64,000 bases of DNA, taken from NCBI RefSeq assembly GCF_963576675.1, contig NC_088910.1:109396807-109460806 (forward strand). The letters are read 5' to 3'. Position 1 is the stretch's first letter. Every line of letters starts with the position of its first letter. Under the pieces are notes generated by a model. That model searched no databases, was not told the origin of the DNA, and saw only the letters and a list, made by a program, of their open reading frames with translations. The DNA is from Euphorbia lathyris (taxonomy: Eukaryota; Streptophyta; Magnoliopsida; Malpighiales; Euphorbiaceae). The translations under genes and the position numbers were made by a program. Positions 33,799 through 44,274 of this stretch are shown here, piece by piece.

Positions 33799-35200
33799 GA
33801 AGCCCCCCCTAAAGGTATAAAAAGCTCTTTAGGGCTGTCTAAATGGTGTTTTATTTTTCTATCTTGGAGGAAAGTGGACCCGCCCTAGATGGGGGATCAT
33901 ATATGGAAATGATGCGCCTTTTGGGGCTTCCTTATGCGGTATCTTATGAACAAGATCCGCCCTATGTGGGATCATATACGGATATGATGCACTTTTAGGG
34001 GCTTTTGATTCCTTGTGGATAGGTGGCCAACCGTATCCATTGTTATCCTCTAGGGGCTTCTTGAGAGTTATATTTCCTTTAGAAAGGGAATAACCCGCCC
34101 TTTATGGGACCATTTGTTCCTACCGCATAGGATTACGATTCGCCTTAGGGACTTCTTTCAGTTCTGCCATATTGAGGAGAATGACCCGCCCTTAGGGATC
34201 AGTAAGAATGATCAGCCATTTAGGGACTTTTGTGCATTTTGTGGAGGCGAGACTTTGTTATTTCTATGATGAAGATGAGGATTCATTACTTTGATGAAAA
34301 CGAGACTTCATTGTTTGGATAAAGACGAGACTTCATGAATTGGATGAAGACGATGCTTCATGAATTTGATGAAGACGAGGCTTCATTGTTTGGAGATGAA
34401 GACGAGGCTTCATTACTTGGAGATGAAGACGAGGCTTCATTACTTGGAGATGAAGACGAGGCTTCATTACTTGGAGATGAAGACGAGGCATCATTATTTG
34501 GAGATGAAGACGAGGCTTCATCATTTGGAGATGAAGACGAGGCTTCATCATTTGGATGAACCCTTTGCTTTCCAGAACTATTTTTACTAATGCATTATAT
34601 CTTTCAGCAAGTAATTTTTTAGAATCTGGTTTAGGATTTCTCTGATTGTTTAGGGTAGGTGGCCAGCCGTACCCCAATGTGTGAACCTTTGTGAAGGTTA
34701 GAAGCTGTTTTATTCCTTCTAGAGGAAGTAAAGCTGCCTAGGGGATCAACTTGCTACCTATCTTTGAGGTGAAGCGATCCGCCCGTAGGACTTGTGAACC
34801 CTTCTTTGGGAAGGGAGTGAGAGAGTGTAAAGTCCTTGCGTCCAATGAATGTTTTAACTCTTTCTCGAATGGTGATCATCTAAAGATGGATCCGCCCATG
34901 AGAGTGTTCTCCTATCTTTGAGGAGAAAGTTGAGGGTGTAATGATCTCATGTTTGAGACGATTCTAACCCGCTTTTGATGGTGGTCAATCCTTTTCCTGT
35001 CTTTGAGGAGAGAGTTGAGCTCATTTGAAAGCTCCTGAGGGTCTGTGCTTCTTATCTTTATGGAAAGGGGATCAGCCCGTGATGGGATCAATTGTGCTAT
35101 CTTTGAGGTAATTGATCCACCTGTGGAACTTATGATTCGCCAGCCACTGGGCGTATATCAGCACTAAAAGCTAGGCAAATGAATATAAGAAGTATGGCGA
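33799..35200 (-). other. Non-coding 3' region of the Tat-like element
   Basis: No coding frame is supported. Degenerate direct repeats of roughly 60-100 bp recur (ccgccct...gggatcat...atgatgcgcct...ggggctt at 33879, 33958 and beyond; ggtggccaaccgta at 34024 and ggtggccagccgta at 34659). The 27-bp minisatellite lies in the middle. Tat/Ogre elements are known for tandem repeats between pol and the 3' LTR, which fits. Confidence 0.6.
34368..34556 (+). repeat. 27-bp minisatellite
   Basis: Six full 27-bp units (starts 34392, 34419, 34446, 34473, 34500, 34527) plus a partial unit at 34368, preceded from about 34266 by degenerate 18-24 bp units. Each unit contains ATGAAG-acgagg-CTTCAT, a 6-bp inverted repeat with a 6-nt loop (one unit has CATCAT). 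Both strands are open across it, giving GDEDEASLL-type and LHLQMMKPR-type repeats, but I see no evidence that either is translated. Confidence 0.92.
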
Positions 35201-35269
35201 GAAAGAATAAATTATAAAATATAGGATACTATAACAGTTTAATGCACATATAAGAATATGTAAAAATAC

Positions 35270-36390
35270 TGATTTTTAGGCCCATGGTTCCGTCTTTTCT
35301 GAGCAACTAGAACCGCATCCTCAATGATGTTTAACTTATGAGTAATCACATCTAGGCTTACTCCTGTGGGGATCTCATTCTCCTATGTAAATACGCTTTC
35401 AGACTAAATGAGAACTTTTTTAACATCCTCTTTGATCTCAAGTTTTAATCCTTTGGCGATCCGCACCCGCTTTCCATCAGCAATAAGGAGCGTTTCTGTG
35501 TCGCCCAAAGCTGTAGTGACAAGTTAATATTTCTCACCTTCGTCCTCTTTGGATTGTGGGCGGATTGATAGTGACGCCGAGTATAAGTCTCTTTAGCCAC
35601 CTTTTGGTTCCCGCTAATCATTACTCCTCCTTTGCTGGTGGGAATGTACATTGTCAGACGACGGATGGAAATTAGGGCTGCAACCTCTGGCCCTTGGTCT
35701 GGATAGTGTGACCCGTCACTCTAATGATGTCAACAATGGTTGTTTTTATTTGGATCGGATCAACCTTTAGTTTGGCGAATGCACCTTTGGTGATGACATT
35801 GCAAGAACTGCCCGTGTCTTTACTCGCTTTATTTTATCTCCCATCCTTGAATCGCCATTGTTACTACCAATGCATCTGCATGTGGAGAGATTACTGGACC
35901 TGTTTCTGCAAAAGGAGCAATGGAGGGATGTTTTATCCAGAGCGGATATTTTTGCTTTTTCCACGGGTGGCTGATACACTGGTCCATCTGCTATCTAGTT
36001 TGCCAGCTCCCAATAAGCTTCAGTGTGGTGGCCAACCTGTAGTACGCTTTGGCGTTTCTTCCAACGGTTACATGCTCCCCTCCTTTGGGTTCGGGATATG
36101 TAATGTCCCGTTTATATTGACTCTTCTCCTTTATATTGTGGCAAGTTGGAAGCGTTAAACATTCTGTCCGCCTCGTACCTCAAGATCTGTGCTGTGAATG
36201 GCGAATTCCTATTAACTTGATGGCGTACCTTTCTGCATTGTTCTCTTGTCTATATAGAGCGGCATGCACTCGCCTTTCAATCTCATCATTCGTGTGTTCA
36301 ATGTTGAATCATGATGGTGAAGCCGGCTCTTGATCTTGATCTCGATCATGTTGAGGTTATGCTTGGAGCTATGCTTTAACGCGGATGGAT
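35270..36390 (-). pseudogene. pol: Tat-like gag end, protease and pre-RT region, frameshifted
   Basis: In mixed minus-strand frames: a gag C-terminal stretch with ...HHTEAYWELANQIADGP (about 36000), HADALVVTMAIQ followed after a frameshift by DTGSSCNVI (aspartic protease, about 35780-35890), and near 35280-35400 ITHKLNI...QKRR, the segment that precedes reverse transcriptase in Tat elements. Many stops and frame changes; no product can be made. Assignment rests on these short motifs. Confidence 0.6.
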
Positions 36391-36950
36391 GTTGTCACAA
36401 CCGTGGGAGCCATTTTATCTAGCTTCGAATATCTTGTCTCCGCATCCTTCAACATTTTGCTAACATAATAGATGGAGAACTGCTGACCTTCTTCTTCTTG
36501 AATAACCACGGTGCACATAGCTTTATCCATGACAGATTGATACAAATGTAGGTCTCCCCTTCAGATTGGTCTGCTCATCAAGGGTGGTTCTGCTAGGAAT
36601 TTTTTTATACCTTGATATGCTTGTTGACAATCTTTCAGTACGATGATCTGCCCGTTCAACCTCTGGATCTTTCTCACCCATTGTGGGGTTTTCATTTAGG
36701 CGCTCTTTTCACCTTTTTCCTCGCATGGCTTTTATTTAGGCGCTCTTTTCACCTTTTTCCTCGCAAGGCTTTTATTTTATCTGGATTTGATCTAACTCCT
36801 TTTTTGCTAATGACATAGTCAAGGAATTTTTCTGAAGTGACTCTGAATATACACTTCTCTGGATTGAGCTTTATTTTTCATACTAGTGTTTGGCACTGGT
36901 TGCATTATTAGCAATTCCCTTGTACCTGTGGGTTAGCACTGAAAGAACTC
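36390..36950 (-). pseudogene. pol: Tat-like reverse transcriptase end and RNase H start
   Basis: Minus-strand fragments read FLDYVISKKGVRSNPDKIKAL, IQRLNGQII, CQQAYQGIKKFLAEPP, then VIQEEEGQQFSIYYVSKMLKDAETRYSKLDKMA. These are the reverse transcriptase thumb and RNase H start of Ty3/gypsy elements of Tat type. Stops and frameshifts are frequent. It lies on the 5' side of the gag and protease remnants, the reverse of normal order. Confidence 0.65.
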
Positions 36951-38653
36951 CAGAAGTGGGGCATACTCTGTCCATTATTAAAGATTGTGGTAAGGCATAA
37001 AAGCTATATTCACTTACCTTGGGGATCAATGGCTTGATCCATGGAACATACTTCATAGCAAAAGACTATTTGCATTGGCCTTGTTGGCAAATATCATGTA
37101 TGATGCAATGTCTCTTTATGGAATTTTTAGTTCATATTGGAATCAACTTAATAATTCCTTCGCGTTGGTCCCTGACTCTAGAATGAACTTAGTCAAAGGA
37201 TAAAACCGAGTAAATATTATATGTCAAACAAATTCATAATAGAATTTTAATCGTGCTTGTTTTAATAATAATATCACGTATAACGGTCATAACCATAAAG
37301 ATTGCTACTGCACATGAATATCATAATGAATTCTTAATAAATAACCATAATGAGAATTGTTTAAGAATAATGTCCTTTTGTATTTCAATGCACATTAATA
37401 TCCAAGATAGCATATTTATTTTAAACATCATAAAAGTTATGACATTCTATATTGGGAAAGATATCTTACATAGTTGCTATTTACTTGCAATTAATATTGT
37501 GCATCCATACATTAATGACATTCAGAGATCATTAAAGCCTTATTTGAATGAGGTGTAATTAAAGAAATATAGTTATATATGAAATTACTCTTATATAAAT
37601 AAAATAAATATAAAGGGTAATTTTGGAAGAAAAATACATGTACCATGATTCTCCTCCAATTTGGAGTGTAAGGAAAATTACTCAAAATTCACTCTTACCT
37701 ACCTTCACATACAATCCTCCAATCTTTAAGGAATTCTCATGTATATCCTAAGAATTTTGCATAAATTAATGTTCTGGTCCGAAACCGACACTTGCACTAT
37801 TTTGTAGTTAGCTCAGGGATTGAAAGTTTTGTTTATCCAATTTGGTAATTCATCAACCCATAATGGCCTTATAGTTAGGGACAATTACATGATAATTACA
37901 AATAGACTCAATATTTTCAAGTCTCTTGTGTTGGTAACAGAAATTCTAACAATGTCAAATAAACAGTTTTTATATGAATAAACACATCCTTGTAAAAAAG
38001 GGGATGAAATAACTGTTTGACAAAACAATATTCAAAAATATGAATTTCTGATATTAAAAGTACTTTATATGAGAAAAGCCATACATAGATGGTGGTGAAT
38101 AGATGATGGTGAATTGTACCCTAAAAAACCAAATATGATTTTCTTTGTAATTTCTTCTAATAATTATATGCACGTTCATCCAAAAGACTGATCAGACCTG
38201 ACCTAAGTAATCTGTAATTACACGAGCCTTTTATGATATCTTAATATTAAGTGATATAATCACCTTGAATGGATGAATTTTTTATAAAACTCCAAGATCA
38301 CGGAGCTTATACATGCATCTTGTACTAATTCAATGATAATGGCATGTTACACTTGTCATGCATAGAAATATAAGGCATATTGAGCATGCAAGATTTAATG
38401 ACAGATTTGTGTCTATGACTTTATCTTTCACAATTTATTAGATTTATCATAATAACATGTAATGATATTCATAGCACTTTATAAGAGTGAGGGATCTCAA
38501 TTTTCTTTAATTAAAAATGGAATAAGAAAGGGGAGGAAACTTATCTTTTTCATCATAAAATTCCAGATTTAATGTAGAAAACTCTTTCCCACCAATATAT
38601 GGAGAACTGTATATTTGGATAGATTTGTTGTACTGATTGAGCCAAAGAACTGC
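36951..38653. other. AT-rich stretch without recognisable gene
   Basis: About 1.7 kb of AT-rich sequence between the Tat-like remnant and element B. Short open frames (the longest about 100 codons near 37253-37558) have AT-rich composition and no motif I know. Neither the missing copia II LTR part nor a second end of the Tat-like element is found here. Confidence 0.5.
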
Positions 38654-38658
38654 GAGAC

Positions 38659-40466
38659 TGATAGGGGTATTTTACTCCTATCTTTTAGCGTGATTTACGG
38701 GATGATTTTGGATAAAATGAATAAGTTTAATTACAAAAATAGAGTGTTTTAATAAAATAATAAAATAAAAATAAAATCCAAGCTTTCGGTTAATTTCCTT
38801 TATTTTTAGTCGAATTTAGAGAATAAAATGTCAAGCTAACTCGGCTCTCAAGTTGTGTATTTCAGGTACGAGAAAGGAGCAAAAATCCACTCAATACGCG
38901 GGGCGTAGTACCCTGTACGCGGGGCGTGAAACATGGTGCCAGAAATGATTGCCTTATCCGCAGGCACCATGTGGAACTGTCTCAGCATACACGGGGCGTA
39001 TGCCATTTTACGCGGGGCGTATGACACATGTCGGCAATAATTGTCCTAATCCTGAAAGTCAGACTGCATTGTCTCCCGGAGTCAACTCTCCATACGCGGG
39101 GCATATCATTACTTACGCGGGGCGTAAAAGGCAGTTCTTCAACGTAAAAAGATCAGAGACTCATTTACGCGGGGCGTACTTCAGCTACGCACGGCGTAAA
39201 TGCTCCAATTCTAGCAATAAAACTTCAGAGACTCAAACACGCGGGGCGTATTTCAGCTACGCAGGGCGTGTATGAGACAATTAGACAAGGAATTGGTCCA
39301 CATGCAGAAGATTTCTGACGGAATGGGCATTTACGCGGGGCGTAAACCACTTTACGTGGGGCGTATCATGGGATTTCTGCACCAAATAATGTTGCTCCAT
39401 GCTTGTGCTTTGTGAAATTACCAACCTGCCCTTGCTTGATGCCTATAAATAGATAGTTCTTGAACTTCATTTGACACCAATTGCATACTAGAGAGCTATA
39501 CTATACTCTTTTCTTTCCTTGTAATTTAGATTCAAATTTTGTAGTTAAACTCTCCCCCTCGAGAGCTTGTTCGGTTGTTCCGGCGTTCCATCGAAGTTTC
39601 GCTCCATCATTCGTCACCAAGCTCGAGAGTTCCACCTCCACGACCTAGGAGACGGCTTTGAGTCCGGTTAGCTAGTTCCAAGGGCGGATTCTCCCTTTTT
39701 ACATGCTAATTAGCTTGTACTCTTCCTATGTATTAGGCGTGGTTGTATTTCATCTAAACATTCTCCATATTTATAATTCATGGTTTATAATCTCCATTTC
39801 CCTTTACGTGTTAATGTTTATTGCTTGTTTTGATATTGATAATTGATTATTGTGTAGGAGCACGCGATTACCGCCGCCATCCGGGTTATCTTTTGGGAAT
39901 TATATAGGTGTTGCCCTACCGGAAGTGACAAACCGGAAACCGTAGGAATTGACAAGCCACGGAACTTACGGGCCCTAATTTCTAGTTCCCCCGCATTAGA
40001 CATGCCTTGACTAGGAATCACGTAGTCTAAGTACTTCACGGGTCGGTCTTGCTACACTTGGTCGTCTTTGGAAGAGTAAACCATTATCCGTATACATTTG
40101 GAGTTATTATCTATCGTGGTTATAACTTATCACACACACCCCCACTTCGTAGAGTTTTAGCTACATGAGTCTGTGTCGCCAATAGTTAGGAATAGTGTGT
40201 AGTTGTGTCTTACTTTCCTCCAAAGTAATCACCGCTTAAATAACATACGAAACCGAGTCGTCTAATACTTGTAATTATAAATCCCATGGATTCGGTACCC
40301 GGTCTTAACCAGATTATTACTTGATACGACGGGGTACACTTGCCCCTAAGTAGTCGTTGCGTCTAGTGAATTTAGAGCACTTAGAAAAGACCACATCCAT
40401 AGTCCCATAGCACACTCATATCACACCACATCCGTAAACACACACCGCTAGACGAATTACGCATCA
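38659..40466 (+). repeat. 5' LTR of Athila-like element B
   Basis: 1808 bp, TGATAGGGG...ACGCATCA. Six doublets of the 13-bp unit lie at 38895-39365, followed by TATAAATA at 39444-39451. The rest is non-coding and similar to the element A LTR. It is 21 bp longer than its 3' partner because it keeps one more 13-bp unit with spacer. Confidence 0.92.
38895..39365 (+). repeat. Array of palindromic 13-bp doublets in U3, element B 5' LTR
   Basis: Doublet unit starts: 38895/38916, 38988/39009, 39093/39114, 39166/39186, 39238/39258, 39332/39353, that is 21, 21, 21, 20, 20 and 21 bp apart. Cores are GGG-type in both units apart from one variant (ACGG). Two doublets (39166, 39238) share the spacer ttcagc and look like recent copies of each other. 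In the 3' LTR the array spans 46324-46773 and lacks exactly one unit of the second doublet. Confidence 0.93.
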
Positions 40467-40472
40467 AGTTTT

Positions 40473-40490
40473 TGGCGCCGCTGCCGGGGA
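40473..40490 (+). promoter_or_regulatory. Primer binding site of element B
   Basis: TGGCGCCGCTGCCGGGGA, six bases after the 5' LTR end. This is the classic Athila/Tat-type site, which I recall as matching a plant tRNA-Asp 3' end with mismatches. Confidence 0.8.
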
Positions 40491-40626
40491 TTTATAATTT
40501 CCTACAATATTAGACAAAAACGTTTTATTGTTAGTTTAAGCATTCTTTTTGTATAAATTGTTTATATATACGTTTGCTAACATTATTCCTTTTTGTTGAT
40601 AATTCTTGTATACTTGTTTTACTTTA

Positions 40627-42082
40627 TGCACACCCGATCTAAAAGTGATTCTCTCGTACCTATTGATCTCGAAATTGAACGTACTCTTTGTAGGTTACGT
40701 AGAGAGAAAATGGCAAACCCCAACGCCGAGGTCAACCAACCCAACGGAAACCCAAGGCCACACGTGAACATCATCGTCCCCAAAATCGTAACGGCATTGT
40801 CGCTCCCACGATTCCGGCCAACACATATGAGATCAAGACCGGAATGATCCAACTGATACAACAATGCGGTCAATTCGGAGGGGAACTCCATGAGAACCCC
40901 AACGAACATTTGGATAAATTTCTTATGTGTGCCGATACCTCTCGACAAAATGGTGTTCCCGTTGAGGCTGTGAGACTGAAATTGTTTCCTTTTTCATTGA
41001 CAGGACAGGCGTTGGAGTGGCTACACTCATTAGAGGCGGGATCCATCACGTCATGGGAAAAGCTTGAAAAGGAGTTCATCTCCTACTATTTCCCGCCGTC
41101 CAAAACAGTTAAGTTACGGACCGATATCACATCCTTCAGGCAGTTGGAATGCGAGGCCCTTCACGCAGCTTGGGCTAGGTTCCGGAAGTTGCTCCGAAAC
41201 TGCCCCCACCATGACATCCCAAAGCACGACTTGGTAAGCACTTTTTACCACGGGTTAACCCCCACTAACCGTGCGACCATTGATTCCGCTGCAGGTGGGG
41301 ATCTATTTCAGAAGTCAGCTAGTGAGGCCTACGAGCTCATTTATGAGCTCGCAAGGAAAAGTGTGCAATGGCAAGAGGATCGGCTTGCTGGCCCGTCGCG
41401 ACACCAGACATTCGTTGTGGAGAAAGAGGCCCCGAAAAGCTCCATAGCTGAAATGAACAAGAAGCTTGACTCGTTGATCGCCCAACTAAGCCTCAATAAA
41501 AGTGTACAGGTCATGATGTGCACTCACTGTGGTGGAGACCATGATGCGTTTAATTGCCAAATCGGTAGCCCCTTCGCAGGCGATGCCGAAAACGTAAGTT
41601 TTATAGGAGGTAACCAAAGGTATAATTCCCATCCGAACTCCTATTGTCACCACAATAATAATAATAACAGCGGATGGAGGCCGCGGTATCAACACTCGAA
41701 CTTATCATATGGCAACAATAATAACGTGTTGAGGCCCCCATCCGGCTTTGAGCAAGAATTTCGGGAAAACGGGCTCGGGCAATCACAAGCCGCGCCCGGA
41801 AATCGAAACGCTCCGCCCTCCAACAATGTATATGACCAATCGGTCACGTCTTTGTTGAAGGACATATTAACTCATCTTTCCGATAGCGAAGTGTTTTGTA
41901 GGGATCTTAGTCGCCAGGTGGCCCACCTGAACCGTCAACAACAAGAAAGGCCACTAGGAACCCTCCCGGCGAATACTGAACAAAATCCGCGGGGTAAGAA
42001 TCGAGAATCCGGACAAGTGATAACGCTCCTCAACAATAGGAGTTCGGACCCGTCAAGCTCCAACGCAGACGTCTTGCAATAA
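40627..42082 (+). pseudogene. gag: Athila-type gag of element B, one frameshift
   Basis: The likely start is ATG 40627 (MHTRSKSDSLVP). A frameshift between about 40740 and 40790 puts the rest in the frame that is open to TAA 42080-42082. The capsid part is typical: QFGGELHENPNEHLDKFL, LFPFSLTGQALEWLHSL, GSITSWEKLEKEFISYYFPP, WARFRKLLRNCPHH and FYHGLTPTNR. One CCHC knuckle (CTHCGGDHDAFNC, about 41519-41557) and an N-rich region follow. About 480 codons in total. The frame is open for 412 codons after the shift, so decay is slight. Confidence 0.85.
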
Positions 42083-43066
42083 GCCGCCATATAAGAAAGT
42101 CGAGCTACTTCGACTCAAAACGTAGCATCGGTTTGAATCCCTCGAACCATTTGTCTATATGTATCATAAACATTGTTTCTTTTCTTTATTTTGCATTATG
42201 GTGGTTTTACCTTCATCTTCAGCTTCATTTTGCTTTCTTCCTTTTTCTTTTATTTTACTCTCTTAAAAATCAAAAGAAAAACAAATCCCACATTAATCCA
42301 AAATTTTACAAATACGCGGGGCGTACAACCCATCGCGCCCCGCGTAGTTGTGTTTTCTGCCGCTTTCAATTAATAAAGAACACGCTACGCGTGGCGTACC
42401 TATATTTACGCCCCACGCCGCGCGTATCCTCGGGGAGTTGTGAATCACAACTCCCCATGGCAACTCCCCATCTCTCAAACTTCTAATCACTCCTCTTCCC
42501 TATACACCTTTTCCACTTCCACACTCCACCTCCTCTTCCACCCTATCAATTCTCACCCTTTCAAATTCAAATTCCCACCTTCCCTCCACAATAAATTATC
42601 ATTAACCACCATCATTAATTACCCATAAATAAAACATAAAAATCATAAAATAATTAAAAATCATTAAACCCTCATAAGTCCACAAAAAATTAGAAAATTA
42701 CCAAAAACCACAAAAGATCCCTCCTCTCCCGTCTGATTACGCGGGGCGTAACCCCATTTACGCCCCGCATCCCTGCCCTTTTTGCCACGAAAAGGGGGCA
42801 GGAGAACCGATACGTGTGGCGTAACCCTACTTACGCCGCGCGTATCTCACCGATTTTTCATCCAATAACGTCAGGAGGAGGGATACGCGGAGCGTGGCCC
42901 CTTCACGCCCCGCGTACCCCTCTGGGAATCCGAGCTTTGCTTGGATTCCCCACTCCTCTCCTATATATAACTCATCTCTCTTCCTCTTCTTCCCTCACTA
43001 TTCTCTCAACTCCTTCCCAACCTCTTCACACCTTCTCTCAAGCTTTCTCCATCCCTCACCCTAACC
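42083..43066 (+). other. Non-coding region with inverted doublets, element B
   Basis: Between gag and the second ORF. It starts with the gtcgagctacttcgactc word shared with element A. Five inverted doublets of the 13-bp unit start at 42313/42334, 42386/42407, 42738/42759, 42811/42832 and 42884/42904. Intervening DNA is CT-rich and AT-rich. A tatatataac TATA-like run precedes the ORF at about 42962. Confidence 0.8.
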
Positions 43067-44274
43067 ATGACCCGAAGCAAACAAGCTGCCATTAACACCC
43101 CCCTTGACCAACAAATGCAAGCTCACCGAGCTTGCACCTCACGATCCTCCCGGTCCACCCAAAATCAACAACCACCACCACCCGACCGGGAAGACACTCC
43201 ACCACTCACCCGCATATACCGGGCACCTTTCCACCTTCTCACCGAGGAGGAAGCCCTCCGGTACGAAGCCCTTTGTGCCGCCACCGTCATGGAGCTTCCC
43301 TACATCCCACGGAGCGTGCTCGATCAACACGATCTTGGCATGCCTTTTGAAGCTCGTCTCCGTGCCCTCGGGTGGTACGACATGTATAGCACGGAATACC
43401 ATGTGTATCCCTCCTTGGTGATCGAGTTCTTCACCTCCCTCACCTCCAACAATGTGCCCGGAGCCGCCCTCTTCAACTTTCGCCTCCATAACTGCCCCTT
43501 CACCATTGACACTCAATGGCTCCGCACCCACTTCACTCATCAAGCGGAGCCTAGCATCGCCCATTGGCCCGACGGTGTCTCCGCCCCTGAATTTTGGACC
43601 TCCATTACCGGGTCCAATGACTATCACGTCTCCAACCTCCACCCGGCTAGTATTCGTGACCCCATTCTCCAATTGCTTCACCGCTTCATCTCCTTCTACT
43701 TCACGGGGAAGTCGGAGTCCACCAAGGTCAACAAACATGAGCTGTTGGCCCTCTACTGTTGTGTCAACGGGCTCACCTACGACCTTGCCTACCATGTGGC
43801 TCTTCACCTCCGTGCCACTCCCATCCGGAAAAGGGCTAAGCTCGGGTTTGGCCACCTCGTCACCATCTTCGCCCTCTCCAAACTCGGCTCCGATGCCATT
43901 GAGCACCTCCCACGCCTTGTGCCTCGACCCATAGACAAAAATGCTTTTAAATCCTTGACTACACCAACTTCCGGCCCGGGTGAAACCTCGGGGGCTGCCA
44001 ACTCCGATGCGGGGGGGGGGGGGATTCGGACTCAGATTTGGGTCTCAATTTTAGTCCCCCACCGCTTCACGACTTCAATGCCCTCTACACTCGGTTGGAT
44101 ATCCTCGAGGACAACCAACGTCGTGATCGAGCCTATTTTGACACCCAGTTCAATACCCTCGAGGCACAACAGCGGGAGGACCGGGCTCATATCGACACTC
44201 GTTTCGATGCCCTCACCGCTTCCTTCGCTTCCTACTTCAACCTCCATGGCAATCCACCTCCACCTCAACAATAG
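43067..44274 (+). pseudogene. ATHILA-ORF-like protein of element B
   Basis: The frame opens at ATG 43067 and is continuous for about 315 codons, then is shifted by a run of 13 G at 44011-44023; the matching C-terminus (DILEDNQRRDRAYF... to HGNPPPPQQ) is in another frame ending at TAG 44272-44274. Recognisable segments are DREDTPPLTRIYRAPFHLL, VYPSLVIEFFTSL, DTQWLRTHF, WPDGVSAPEFWTSITG and LLHRFISFYF. It resembles ATHILA ORF-1 or putative plant transposon protein families of unknown function. Except for the G run it has no visible defect. Confidence 0.78.

Larger units (their letters stand above)
33048..36950 (-). mobile_element. Decayed Tat-like Ty3/gypsy element, minus strand
   Basis: On the minus strand the order is: fragments of reverse transcriptase and RNase H, then gag end, protease and pre-reverse-transcriptase sequence, then about 1.4 kb of non-coding DNA with a minisatellite, a polypurine tract and a 3' LTR (33048-33798). 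The pol order is not canonical, so the element is rearranged or two copies are fused. It inserted in the copia II LTR after ...ctcaatccaat. The right end and 5' LTR were not found. Confidence 0.7.

Noticed and set aside
34335..34559. Acidic repeat protein (GDEDEASLL repeats)
   Set aside because: It is the translation of a minisatellite in the non-coding 3' region of a retroelement; all units are 27 bp so any frame stays open.
37253..37558. 101-codon ORF in the AT-rich stretch
   Set aside because: Composition is that of AT-rich DNA, with no motif, no conserved partner and no clear promoter.
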